A stretch of DNA of 64,000 nucleotides from Glaciimonas sp. CA11.2 (GTDB lineage Bacteria > Pseudomonadota > Gammaproteobacteria > Burkholderiales > Burkholderiaceae_D). Below, one piece after another: positions 27,280 to 35,919 of this stretch; positions within the stretch are counted from its first letter, which is position 1, and every line of letters starts with the position of its first letter. The notes below the pieces were generated by a model. It saw nothing but the letters and a program-made list of their open reading frames with translations, made no database searches and had not been told where the DNA came from. The stretch covers positions 3,968,001-4,032,000 of the forward strand of contig NZ_JAVIWL010000001.1 of NCBI RefSeq assembly GCF_034314045.1. Reading direction: 5' to 3'. The position numbers and the translations under genes are program-made.

Positions 27280-29568
27280 ATGTCGCCAGTTAACCTTTGT
27301 CTGCGTACAAAAGCTTCACCATGTCTGGGGCGGCTATCAATGGCTGCTGTATTGATGCTGGGATTCAGCACCGCGCCGGTTCACGCCTTGCAAACTTTTA
27401 ATGAGGTGCAGCAGGAGTTCCGCACCTCCGAGGCAAACTTGCTCGACCGCAAAGGTGCGTTATTACAGCAAATCCGCTTGAATCCGAACGAGCGACGTTT
27501 GTCATGGGTGGGTATAGAAGACGTTTCACCCGCTTTACGAAATGCATTGATAGCGTCCGAAGATAAACGTTTTTATGCGCACAGCGGTGTTGACTGGAGT
27601 GCCGTTGCCGCCGCCGCGTGGGGCAATCTATGGAATAGCAGAACCCGTGGCGCATCGACTATTACGATGCAATTAGCGGGATTGCTGGACGACGATTTAC
27701 GTCGCCGCAATGCGCCGCGTACGATCCGCCAAAAAATGTCGCAAGTCGTTGTGGCCCAATTATTGGAACATCGCTGGCGCAAAGATCAAATTCTTGAGGC
27801 CTATTTAAATCTGGTCAGTTTTAGGGGTGAGTTAGTCGGCATGCACGCCTTGTCCCGCGTTTTGTTCGACAAGCATCCGAGTGGTTTAAATCAGCGTGAA
27901 GCAGCGATTGCAGTAGCGCTCATTCGCGGCCCTAATGCAACACCAGCACGTGTCGCAGAACGCGCCTGTCGCATCTTGACCGATCAGAACGCTGCATCGG
28001 AATGCAAGGGATTGGCGGGTTTCACCTTGTTGGCACTGGCCCGAACTGGCTCCAATTCGGAAGTCATTGTGACCACGACTGCGCCGCAATTAGCGCCTCA
28101 TCTTGCCCGTAAATTACTAAAAACACCCGGCCAATCGGTGCGCTCCACATTGGATGCGGGCGTGCAACGGTTTGCCAATGATGCGCTAAGGCGGCAGATG
28201 GCGTCATTGGTTGAGCGTAATATCGAAGACGGCGCCATCGTCGTGATCGACAATGCCAGCGGCGACGTCTTGGCATGGGTTGGATCAAGCGGATCGTTTT
28301 CGAACGCTGCCGCGGTTGACGGTGTGGTGGCGTTGCGTCAGGCTGGATCGACCTTAAAACCGTTTTTATATGAATTGGCGATAGAGAAAAAATGGATGAC
28401 CGCCGCATCGATTCTGGACGATGCGCCGATTAATTTGCCGACTGCCAGTGGCTTATATATTCCCCAAAATTACGATAAGCAATTTAAAGGTCTGGTCAGT
28501 GTGCGCACTGCGCTGGGTTCATCATTGAATATTCCCGCTGTGCGGACCTTGGTGACGGTGACGCCAACGGCATTTTTTGATCGCCTGCAACAACTTGGCT
28601 TTGGTCTACGTGAATCGGGCGATTTTTACGGCTACAGTCTCGCACTCGGTAGTGCCGATGTCAGCTTGCTGGCGCTCACCAATGCCTATCGTGCGCTTGC
28701 CAACCAAGGCCAATACAGCGGCGTACGTACCGCGCTGAACGATCCGCCGGTAAAAATGCGTAAAGTGATGCGTCCCGATGCGTCCTTTATCATCGGCGAT
28801 ATTCTGTCTGATCGCAGTGCGCGCAGCCGCACCTTCGGTCTGGAGAGTGCGCTTTCAACCAGGGTGTGGGCCGCAGTCAAAACCGGCACATCCAAAGATA
28901 TGCGCGATAACTGGGCCGTCGGTTACTCGGATCGCTACACAGTTGGCGTTTGGGTCGGCAATGCATCGGGTTTGCCGATGTGGGATGTCTCCGGCGTCAC
29001 CGGCGCAGCGCCAATCTGGCAAGAGGTCATGCAATACTTGCACACGCGTCAGCAAACGCGGCAACGGATACCGCAGAAACCTGAAGGTGTAGTCGAACAA
29101 ACTATTCGTTATCAAGACAAGATTGAAGCGCCACGTAAAGAGTATTTTATGGCCGGTACAGAGCAAAGTGTGATGACGACCGCCAAATCTGACGATATCA
29201 GCATCGCGATACGCTATCCGACACCCGGCATGTTAGTGGCATTGGATCCCGATATTCCACCGCAACGGCAACGCGTACGTTTTGCGGCAGATGGGTTAAC
29301 CAGCGGGTCGTGGCGACTAGATGGAAAGTTGCTGGCTTCACCCAACGCCGTGTTGAAAACAGCTAACCTATCGAGCAAAAATAGCCACAAATTCGCAACG
29401 GACCAAAGTCACCAGATTGCCCTGGACTGGATGCCGTGGCCGGGCAGACATACGTTGGAATTACTGGATAGCAAAAATGTGGTGGTCGATCAGGTTAAAT
29501 TTGAGGTACGTGGTGCGGTAGAAAAAGAGTTGGAACAGAAATCCGCACAAAAGACAAAAAACCGCTAA
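27280..29568 (+). CDS. pbpC: Penicillin-binding protein 1C
   Basis: A 762-residue bifunctional class A PBP. After a signal anchor (about 15-38) comes the glycosyltransferase domain, with EDKRFYAHSGVDWSA (catalytic Glu, about residue 92), GASTITMQLA and the QILEAYLNLVSF segment. The transpeptidase domain has the SxxK serine in AGSTLKPFLYELA (about residue 355), a later SSLN motif and KTGTS (about 540). The C-terminal BiPBP_C domain is typical of PBP1C. It polymerises and crosslinks peptidoglycan in the periplasm and is paired with the upstream A2M gene. The start at 27280 has GGGGGAAG 6-7 bases ahead; ATG 27265 would begin inside that hairpin. Confidence 0.94.
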   Translation: MSPVNLCLRTKASPCLGRLSMAAVLMLGFSTAPVHALQTFNEVQQEFRTSEANLLDRKGALLQQIRLNPNERRLSWVGIEDVSPALRNALIASEDKRFYAHSGVDWSAVAAAAWGNLWNSRTRGASTITMQLAGLLDDDLRRRNAPRTIRQKMSQVVVAQLLEHRWRKDQILEAYLNLVSFRGELVGMHALSRVLFDKHPSGLNQREAAIAVALIRGPNATPARVAERACRILTDQNAASECKGLAGFTLLALARTGSNSEVIVTTTAPQLAPHLARKLLKTPGQSVRSTLDAGVQRFANDALRRQMASLVERNIEDGAIVVIDNASGDVLAWVGSSGSFSNAAAVDGVVALRQAGSTLKPFLYELAIEKKWMTAASILDDAPINLPTASGLYIPQNYDKQFKGLVSVRTALGSSLNIPAVRTLVTVTPTAFFDRLQQLGFGLRESGDFYGYSLALGSADVSLLALTNAYRALANQGQYSGVRTALNDPPVKMRKVMRPDASFIIGDILSDRSARSRTFGLESALSTRVWAAVKTGTSKDMRDNWAVGYSDRYTVGVWVGNASGLPMWDVSGVTGAAPIWQEVMQYLHTRQQTRQRIPQKPEGVVEQTIRYQDKIEAPRKEYFMAGTEQSVMTTAKSDDISIAIRYPTPGMLVALDPDIPPQRQRVRFAADGLTSGSWRLDGKLLASPNAVLKTANLSSKNSHKFATDQSHQIALDWMPWPGRHTLELLDSKNVVVDQVKFEVRGAVEKELEQKSAQKTKNR

Positions 29569-29669
29569 TTTAGCAGCGTTGATTTTGCGACCATTGGTAA
29601 ATGGATCGCCAAGGCCAAATGGACATCAAGATAGACATCTCTTTTGATCGCGTACAAGGGAAGGATAAA

Positions 29670-29696
29670 AATCTAATAGCCGCAAATGCGGCTATT
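29670..29696 (-). terminator. Terminator between pbpC and PEP-CTERM gene
   Basis: AATAGCCGCA/TGCGGCTATT, a 10-bp perfect inverted repeat, followed on the minus strand by AGATTTTTA. It best serves the minus-strand PEP-CTERM gene; the plus strand has no T-run. Confidence 0.55.
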
Positions 29697-29751
29697 ACGA
29701 TGCGCCGATCAAGGCTGTCCCTGACAGATCGCGTCAACCGGCGATTTGACT

Positions 29752-30354
29752 TTATTCCTGAGTCTTGCGCTTAGCGAACACACTCATGGCAAGCAAGCCC
29801 AAGCCCATCAGCAACGTAGTTGCTGGCACCGGCACAGCGTTAGACGCCTGAACATTGGTGAAGACGAAGTTTTCATCGTGATAATTCAAGTCGGCACCTG
29901 GGATTCGAACATCTTCGAAAGCGACATAGGTTCCGGCTGGGATTTGGATATCGCCGGCATAGCTGTTCGAATAAATATGATTTGTTTGATCGCTATTTAA
30001 GGCACGATTCGAATACCAAGTATTGCCGGTACTCAAAACGTTGAGCTTGAATGTGAGTACATCACCAGCATTTACATTGCCAAAATTCAATTGTTGGCCG
30101 TAGACAGAAGTATGATCGTCCAAGCCATTGATGCCGGTATCGATGCCGTTTACCAACAAGCCCAAAGTATTATCGTAACCGGCAGTTGATCCGGCGAAAT
30201 ACGCCATTATGTCGCCTGTGCTGGCAGCTGTAAATGTATAGTTTACCGGATTGATGGTGCCAATATTCGAATACGCAGTCGGAGTAGCTTGCGCTGCAGA
30301 TGCGGCGAATAGGCCAGCGATCAGTATGTATGCAATGTTGGTTGTCAGTTTCAT
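29752..30354 (-). CDS. PEP-CTERM sorting-domain protein
   Basis: A 200-residue secreted protein. It has a signal peptide (residues 1-23, cleavage after AQA), a Ser/Thr/Asn/Gly-rich body without Cys, and a C-terminal sorting signal: VPVPATTLLMGLGLLAMS then a basic tail AKRKTQE. This VPxP + hydrophobic helix + Lys/Arg tail is the PEP-CTERM signal read by exosortase EpsH/XrtA in exopolysaccharide-forming Gram-negatives. The body repeats Tyr-rich segments and has no enzymatic motif I recognise. Exosortase and exopolysaccharide genes are not in the window, so it must be processed by enzymes encoded elsewhere. Confidence 0.88.
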   Translation of the reverse strand: MKLTTNIAYILIAGLFAASAAQATPTAYSNIGTINPVNYTFTAASTGDIMAYFAGSTAGYDNTLGLLVNGIDTGINGLDDHTSVYGQQLNFGNVNAGDVLTFKLNVLSTGNTWYSNRALNSDQTNHIYSNSYAGDIQIPAGTYVAFEDVRIPGADLNYHDENFVFTNVQASNAVPVPATTLLMGLGLLAMSVFAKRKTQE

Positions 30355-30492
30355 TCGGTTTCCTAAAGTAGGTTATTTCAATTTGTTTTCAAGCAAGAAG
30401 GTGCCTGTCTAAGCAGCGCCACATACCAACGTATTATTGCTTTTACTAAAGCAAATATCGTGCCGTGAAAATGATCAATAGAATTTACCGCC

Positions 30493-30735
30493 CTAGGTCG
30501 GGTAGGTTGCCTTGCTGCCGGGAAATCCGATAGCAAGCAGGTTCGTTATGCCGTCGGAAAAATAATGGCGATACTCTAAAGCCGTCTTCCACACCGCAAC
30601 CCTTTGCCAGTAAGGGTTTGCAATCGTTTCCGAGCATTCTTTTAGTGGTATTCGATGGCCTCTCGGTTTAGGCATATCAGTGCGTTGACTACGACGACAC
30701 ATTGTCGGGTGGAAATTTATAACGACTAACTTCAC
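30493..30735 (-). CDS. Possible small protein, unrecognised
   Basis: An 80-codon open frame in a 511-base gap (30355-30865) otherwise lacking genes. The predicted protein is basic and Trp/Tyr-containing (NPYWQRVAVWKTALEYRHYF). It has no signal peptide, no membrane segment and no family I recognise; it might be a small cytosolic protein or chance. No good Shine-Dalgarno was found. The rest of this gap shows only AT-rich promoter-like sequence for the PEP-CTERM gene. Confidence 0.3.
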   Translation of the reverse strand: MKLVVINFHPTMCRRSQRTDMPKPRGHRIPLKECSETIANPYWQRVAVWKTALEYRHYFSDGITNLLAIGFPGSKATYPT

Positions 30736-30865
30736 ACGATCAACATTTTGAAACGCAAGTTTTTACATTGGCTTGAGGCCTGCTGTGTAAAAATTACCGA
30801 CATTTTCCGTTAATTGAAATTGAATCCTAATTAATACGTTGGGATCAGTTAAACGCGACAAAATT

Positions 30866-31813
30866 CTAAAAAAAGCCCTCACTTTTTCCATCATGCCGTC
30901 CATACATCCGACATTCAGCGGCCAGCGCCAATAAGTTGGGATCGCGTTCCCGACTTTTCGGTAGTAACAAAGTGATGCGTTGTCTGGCTCCGTACTTTGA
31001 TTCCAGCGCGATAAGCTGAATATGCGAACTGAATTTGCCCACGCGTCCCGGCAACAGGCTATAACCGATACCACCGCTGACCAGGTTGATCAGCGAAAAA
31101 ATATCCTGCACCCGCATACTAATATTCGGCGTAAAACCTGCTCGTTCAAAGCACGCCGCAAAGTCTTGCGACGTAACAAAGCCTTCTGTCAATGTTACAA
31201 ATTTTTCGTCCCGTAGATCCTGTAAATTCACCCGCTTCTGACCGGCATAGGGTGAGTGTAGGGGCGCGGCCAAAAAGACATCATCATCGAACAGTGGAAC
31301 CGCCACCAACGCCTGACTATCGTCGGGGTTGTTAAGGTCACTTTGTTCGTGCAAACCGATAACGATTGCATCAAGCCGCCCATCCGCAAGCTGTTGTATC
31401 AGATCGCGGTTGGAACCCAGCGTCAAATCGATATCCAGTGCAGGCTTACGCAGTTTCAATCCAATCATCAGTTGGGGAATACAGCGCAATGTGAGCGAAT
31501 AGAGTGATCCTATCTTCAGGCGGGTGGCGTTAAAACCGGCCGCCTCTTGGACTTTTCGGATACCTTCTTCGACTTCATTGATTACACGCTGTGCGTATTC
31601 GGCAAACGTGTAAGCGCTTTGCAATGGAATCAGGCTGCGGCCTTCACGTTTAAAAAGCGGGCAACGCATCGCCTCCTCCAGCGAGTGTAAAGAGCGATGC
31701 ACGCTGACAGTGCTTTGACCTAACAATTCAGAAACCCGAGCCATATTATTAAGCTTCATAAAGGCCAGAAAAACTTCCAGTTTCTTGATTGTTATAGATT
31801 CATCGATCGCCAT
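30866..31813 (-). CDS. mdcR: LysR-family regulator of malonate genes (MdcR-like)
   Basis: A 315-residue LysR-type regulator with the helix-turn-helix in residues 8-66 (ITIKKLEVFLAFMKLNNMAR; QSTVSVHRSLHSLEEAM) and a substrate-binding-like effector domain from about residue 95. It is divergent from mdcA with a 261-base intergenic region, the position of MdcR in Pseudomonas/Klebsiella-type malonate clusters, where it activates in response to malonate. The assignment rests on context plus overall similarity to MdcR. Distinct from the LysR regulator near aceB. Confidence 0.82.
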   Translation of the reverse strand: MAIDESITIKKLEVFLAFMKLNNMARVSELLGQSTVSVHRSLHSLEEAMRCPLFKREGRSLIPLQSAYTFAEYAQRVINEVEEGIRKVQEAAGFNATRLKIGSLYSLTLRCIPQLMIGLKLRKPALDIDLTLGSNRDLIQQLADGRLDAIVIGLHEQSDLNNPDDSQALVAVPLFDDDVFLAAPLHSPYAGQKRVNLQDLRDEKFVTLTEGFVTSQDFAACFERAGFTPNISMRVQDIFSLINLVSGGIGYSLLPGRVGKFSSHIQLIALESKYGARQRITLLLPKSRERDPNLLALAAECRMYGRHDGKSEGFF

Positions 31814-32074
31814 ATTTGATCCTTTTGAGCGCTAGTTATGCGCACCATATTTGCTTAAGTTCGGCACCACCGTGACTGGGTGGATGCGAAGTCATTTCGG
31901 CGTTAAAGATGATTTATATTCATCGTTTTTTTATTGATTAATGTGCCATGCTGCTAGAGCCATATTAACGTGAATTCATTACTGTCAGAGTAATAAAATC
32001 ACTTTAAAGTTGATTGAAGTGCAGCGTGCAGTGGACTAATGTCTCTAACACGATGACTGAATGCTGGAGCAAAG

Positions 32075-33736
32075 ATGCAAGCCCAACGAAAGCTTGACCC
32101 GCAGTGGAGCAAACGCCGTATTGAAAAACACCGTCGCCTCGCCTTAGTAGCACATCTGGCTGATGGCCCCGTTCTGCGAACCGCCGATATCGTACCCGCG
32201 CTACACGCCCTGATCTCTTCCGGAGATCGTGTTGTGCTTGAGGGAAATAACCAGAAGCAGGCCGATTTTCTTGCCCGTTCGCTGGTCAAAATAGATCCGA
32301 CCAAAGTAAGCAATCTGCATCTGATTATGCCGAGTGTCAGTCTGCCTGAACATCTTGATTTGTTTGAGCGCGGCATCGCTCGCAAGCTCGATTTTGCGTT
32401 TGCCGGTGCACAAAGTTTGCGGATATCGCAGTTGTTGCAGGATGGCGTTTTAGAAGTTGGCGCGATCCATACTTACGTTGAGTTGTACGCGCGACTGTAT
32501 GTTGATCTATCGCCAAATGTCGTGATGGTCGCTGGTTTTAAAGCCGATCGTCAGGGCAATCTATACACCGGATCAAGTACGGAAGATACGCCGGCATTGG
32601 TCGAGGCGGCAGCCTTCCGCGACGGTATAGTCATCGCGCAAGTTAATGAAATAGTCGACGATCCTGCTGATCTGCCGCGTGTTGATATTCCCGGGTCATG
32701 GATTGATTTTGTGGTCCAGGCCGACAAGCCATTTTTTCTTGAACCTTTGTTTACAAGAGACCCGCGCCTGATTAAACCGGTGCATGTGTTGATGGCGATG
32801 ATGGCGATTCGAGGCGTGTACGAGCGCCATCAGGTGCAATCGCTGAATCACGGCATCGGTTTCAATACTGCCGCGATTGAATTGATTTTGCCGACTTATG
32901 GTGAAAAATTAGGGCTTAAAGGAAAAATTTGCAAAAACTGGACATTAAATCCACATCCAACGTTGATCCCGGCGATTGAGTCCGGTTGGGTTGAAAGCGT
33001 CCATTGTTTTGGTGGCGAGCTTGGGATGGAAAATTATGTTGCGGCAAGACCCGACGTATTTTTTACGGGCAAGGATGGTTCGATGCGTTCCAACCGGGCT
33101 TTGTGCCAATTAGCGGGGCAATATGCGGTTGATCTGTTTATTGGGTCGACGCTGCAAATGGATGGTCTGGCTAATTCGTCCACTGTGACGCGTGGTCGTT
33201 TGACCGGCTTTGGCGGCGCACCGAATATGGGCCACGATCCTGGCGGTCGACGTCATCCCACTCCGGCTTGGCTCGATCTGATCGAAACCGATGATCCATT
33301 GGCACGCGGCAAAAAACTGGTTGTGCAAATGGTCGAGACGTTCCAGGGTGGCGGTCAGCCGACCATTGTGGAAACGCTAGATGCGGTCGCAGTTGGTAAA
33401 GAGTCGGGGATGCCGATTGCGCCGATCATGATTTATGGCGATGACGTGACGCACGTGTTGACCGAAGAAGGCATCGCCTATCTGTATAAAGCGCGCTCGC
33501 TGGAAGAGCGCAAGGCGATGGTAGCGGCGGTGGCAGGCGTGACGCCGATCGGCATGCATCACGATCCGGCGACGACGGCAAAATTACGTAGAGATGGTCT
33601 GATTGCGCTGCCGGAAGATATGGGCGTCAATCGTAATGAAGCCACGCGCTCACTTTTGGCGGCAAAGAGTGTTGCCGACCTGGTGACATGGTCGGATGGG
33701 CTGTATGACCCGCCAGCAAAATTCAGGAGCTGGTAA
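32075..33736 (+). CDS. mdcA: Malonate decarboxylase alpha subunit (acetyl-ACP:malonate ACP transferase)
   Basis: A 553-residue protein starting MQAQRKLDPQWSKRRIEKHR, characteristic of MdcA. It exchanges acetyl for malonyl on the thiol of the ACP prosthetic group (acetyl-S-ACP + malonate to malonyl-S-ACP + acetate). Recognisable blocks include DGPVLRTADIVPALHALISS, the HGIGFNTAAIELILPTYG region (about 265-285), SVHCFGGELGMENYVAARPD and GGAPNMGHDPGGRRHPTPAW. GGAG lies 5 bases ahead of the ATG. Its stop overlaps the mdcB start (TAATG), so the genes are coupled. First gene of the malonate operon. Confidence 0.96.
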   Translation: MQAQRKLDPQWSKRRIEKHRRLALVAHLADGPVLRTADIVPALHALISSGDRVVLEGNNQKQADFLARSLVKIDPTKVSNLHLIMPSVSLPEHLDLFERGIARKLDFAFAGAQSLRISQLLQDGVLEVGAIHTYVELYARLYVDLSPNVVMVAGFKADRQGNLYTGSSTEDTPALVEAAAFRDGIVIAQVNEIVDDPADLPRVDIPGSWIDFVVQADKPFFLEPLFTRDPRLIKPVHVLMAMMAIRGVYERHQVQSLNHGIGFNTAAIELILPTYGEKLGLKGKICKNWTLNPHPTLIPAIESGWVESVHCFGGELGMENYVAARPDVFFTGKDGSMRSNRALCQLAGQYAVDLFIGSTLQMDGLANSSTVTRGRLTGFGGAPNMGHDPGGRRHPTPAWLDLIETDDPLARGKKLVVQMVETFQGGGQPTIVETLDAVAVGKESGMPIAPIMIYGDDVTHVLTEEGIAYLYKARSLEERKAMVAAVAGVTPIGMHHDPATTAKLRRDGLIALPEDMGVNRNEATRSLLAAKSVADLVTWSDGLYDPPAKFRSW

Positions 33737-34650
33737 TGATTGCCATCGCTGACCTCACACATTTGTCGACAATCTCCGACAACCGCCCCAAGGCGGGATC
33801 AGTTGTAGTGGAGAAAACATTCGCCGAACGTCTCGCAGATCTGGTGGTGTCGGCATTGGTCGATGAGGTAACGCTGACACCAAAACCCGGTTTGGTCGAC
33901 ATGCGCAGTCGTGGTGCGCATCGTGATCTGAACTGGGGCTTGATGTGTCATTCCGCTTGGGTGTTGCATCCCACTTTTTATGCGATGGCAGTTGCCGGTG
34001 AGACGATCACCGATCCCAGCCGATTACGTGAAGAGATCGGTCGTATCGGGCGTGACGGCGAGATGCAGATGATGGCGGCGACGGGTGGCGTGAATACGCA
34101 CCGTGGCGCGATCTGGGCGCTTGGCTTGCTAGTGACGGCGGCGGCACAGGATCGGCAGGCGTTAACGGCTAGTGCAGTGGCGTCGCGTGCAGCGATGATG
34201 GCCCGCTATCATGATCAGTTTTCACCGATTGTTACCGGCAACAAGGGTGAGCAGGCTTGTCGCACTTACGGTGTCGGCGGTGCACGGGCACAGGCGCAAG
34301 CGGGGTTTCCTCACGTAATCGATGTTGCGTTACCCGCACTCAACTACTGGCGCATTCGTGGTGAGGGCGAAGACGCCGCACGGCTCAATGCATTACTTGC
34401 GATTATTGCCAAACTTGACGACACTTGCGTGCTGTCACGCGGCGGGTTAGAGGCGTTAGTCGCGATACAAACCGGCGCGCACACAGTATTGCGATTAGGC
34501 GGCGCTGGCAGTCTGGAAGGAAAAGCGTGCCTGCAAGCGTTTGAAGCTGAGTTGCTTGAACGCCATATTTCTCCGGGTGGTGCAGCCGATCTGTTAGCGG
34601 CAGCCTTATTCCTGGATCAATTGAAAAAAGAATTTCCAGCACGAACCTGA
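33736..34650 (+). CDS. mdcB: Triphosphoribosyl-dephospho-CoA synthase
   Basis: A 304-residue CitG-family enzyme that makes the 2'-(5''-triphosphoribosyl)-3'-dephospho-CoA precursor of the malonate decarboxylase prosthetic group from ATP and dephospho-CoA. Conserved segments: VDEVTLTPKPGLVDMRSRGAH (about 44-65, with the CitG-type PKPGLVD), the TGGVNTHRGAIWALGLL block (about 115-132) and GNKGEQACRTYGV. The N-terminal 25 residues are variable. It overlaps mdcA by one base. Confidence 0.94.
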   Translation: MIAIADLTHLSTISDNRPKAGSVVVEKTFAERLADLVVSALVDEVTLTPKPGLVDMRSRGAHRDLNWGLMCHSAWVLHPTFYAMAVAGETITDPSRLREEIGRIGRDGEMQMMAATGGVNTHRGAIWALGLLVTAAAQDRQALTASAVASRAAMMARYHDQFSPIVTGNKGEQACRTYGVGGARAQAQAGFPHVIDVALPALNYWRIRGEGEDAARLNALLAIIAKLDDTCVLSRGGLEALVAIQTGAHTVLRLGGAGSLEGKACLQAFEAELLERHISPGGAADLLAAALFLDQLKKEFPART

Positions 34651-34666
34651 AAAAAAGAGACAACAA

Positions 34667-34978
34667 ATGGAAAAGATTTCGTATGAATTTGCCGCTGGTG
34701 ATCCAGCCACGGCAAGGGTGTTGACCGGAGTGGTTGGTTCAGGTGACCTGGAAGTATTGATCGAACCCCCGCACGTTTCACATCGAACCGGCATCACCAC
34801 GATCCAGGTCAATACTTCGGTGGATGGCATGAACAACGTATGGGAAGCATTATTGCGACGTATTTTCACGGCAGCGTTATTGCCCGCCATGAAGATCGAC
34901 ATTAATGATTTTGGCGCAACGCCGGGAGTAGTGCGGTTACGCATTGAACAGGCGTTTGAAGAACTCAGACAAGTTTGA
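34667..34978 (+). CDS. mdcC: Malonate decarboxylase acyl-carrier protein (delta subunit)
   Basis: A 103-residue small subunit, the normal MdcC size. The Ser that carries the phosphoribosyl-dephospho-CoA group falls in the TGVVGSGDLEVLIEP block (about Ser25). Also conserved are HVSHRTGITTIQVNTSVDG and the C-terminal INDFGATPGVVRLRIEQAFEE. It carries acetyl and malonyl groups between MdcA, MdcD/E and MdcH. It lies 16 bases after mdcB with only a weak Shine-Dalgarno. Confidence 0.94.
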   Translation: MEKISYEFAAGDPATARVLTGVVGSGDLEVLIEPPHVSHRTGITTIQVNTSVDGMNNVWEALLRRIFTAALLPAMKIDINDFGATPGVVRLRIEQAFEELRQV

Positions 34979-35067
34979 GTCATTGCAAGGTGCGCTTTTG
35001 GCGCCGTAATGATGAATGCCCAACCCTCGATGACCGCTACGCGAAGGTATATAAAGGTAAGGACCAG

Positions 35068-35919
35068 ATGAACATAGAACAACTATTAAAGCGCGACAGC
35101 TTTATTGAACTGACAGCACGTGACCGTGCGCGCGCGCTGCTGGATGCCGGTTCGATGCGCGAACTGATCGGCCCGTTTGATCGGATGACTTCTCCCTGGC
35201 TGGCAATGCAAGGCGTGGTGACGCAATCGGACGATGGCGTAGTGGTCGCCAAAGGAACCTTCGACGGTCAACCGTATTTGGTGCTCGCGATTGAAGGTGC
35301 ATTTCAGGGCGGTAGCATGGGCGAAGTTGGCGGTGCCAAGATAGCCGGAGCGTTGGAATTAGCAGCGGAAGACAATCGCAACGGGATTCCGACCGGTGCC
35401 GTGATTCTTTTTGAAACCGGCGGTGTGCGATTGCAAGAGGCCAATCTGGGTCTTGCCGCAATTGCCGATATTCATTCTGGGATTGTTGATCTGCGCCGCT
35501 ACCAACCAGTGATCGGTATTTCAGCTGGCACGGTTGGTTGCTTCGGCGGTATGTCTATTGCCGCCGCGTTGTGCAGTTATCTGGTCGTGACACAAGATGC
35601 AAGAGTCGGATTGAATGGCCCCGCCGTGATCGAACAGGAAGCTGGAATCGCAGAGTACGACTCTCGCGACAGGCCATTCATCTGGAGTTTTACCGGCGGT
35701 GAGCAACGTTATCACTCGGGTCTGGTTGACGCTTGCATTGACGATGACAGCGCTTTGATGCGGACCACCGTGAGGGATTTGATTGCACGCGGCCGACCTG
35801 CAAAAAATCGTAGCGAACGCTATCAGGATTTTCTGGCCTGCCTTGACAGTGTCGATGCCAGTCTGCAAGCGACGCCGGAAATGGTGCGCAATATTTATCA
35901 GAAGGGATTGTCATCATGA
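35068..35919 (+). CDS. mdcD: Malonate decarboxylase beta subunit
   Basis: A 283-residue crotonase/carboxyltransferase-fold subunit that with MdcE decarboxylates malonyl-S-ACP to acetyl-S-ACP. Recognisable MdcD blocks: GGSMGEVGGAKIAGALELA (about 85-103), AVILFETGGVRLQEANLGL, and GISAGTVGCFGGMSIAA forming the oxyanion region. Start choice: the ATG at 35068 gives MNIEQLLKRDSFIELTARDR, the family N-terminus, with AAGGA nearby. An upstream TTG at 34975 that overlaps mdcC would add 31 atypical residues. The stop overlaps mdcE (ATGA). Confidence 0.94.
   Translation: MNIEQLLKRDSFIELTARDRARALLDAGSMRELIGPFDRMTSPWLAMQGVVTQSDDGVVVAKGTFDGQPYLVLAIEGAFQGGSMGEVGGAKIAGALELAAEDNRNGIPTGAVILFETGGVRLQEANLGLAAIADIHSGIVDLRRYQPVIGISAGTVGCFGGMSIAAALCSYLVVTQDARVGLNGPAVIEQEAGIAEYDSRDRPFIWSFTGGEQRYHSGLVDACIDDDSALMRTTVRDLIARGRPAKNRSERYQDFLACLDSVDASLQATPEMVRNIYQKGLSS

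Noticed and set aside
30380..30410. A sigma-54-like promoter (GGCACC...TTGC on the minus strand) before the PEP-CTERM gene
   Set aside because: The spacing between the GG and GC elements is one base short of the strict 10-bp requirement and no enhancer site was seen.
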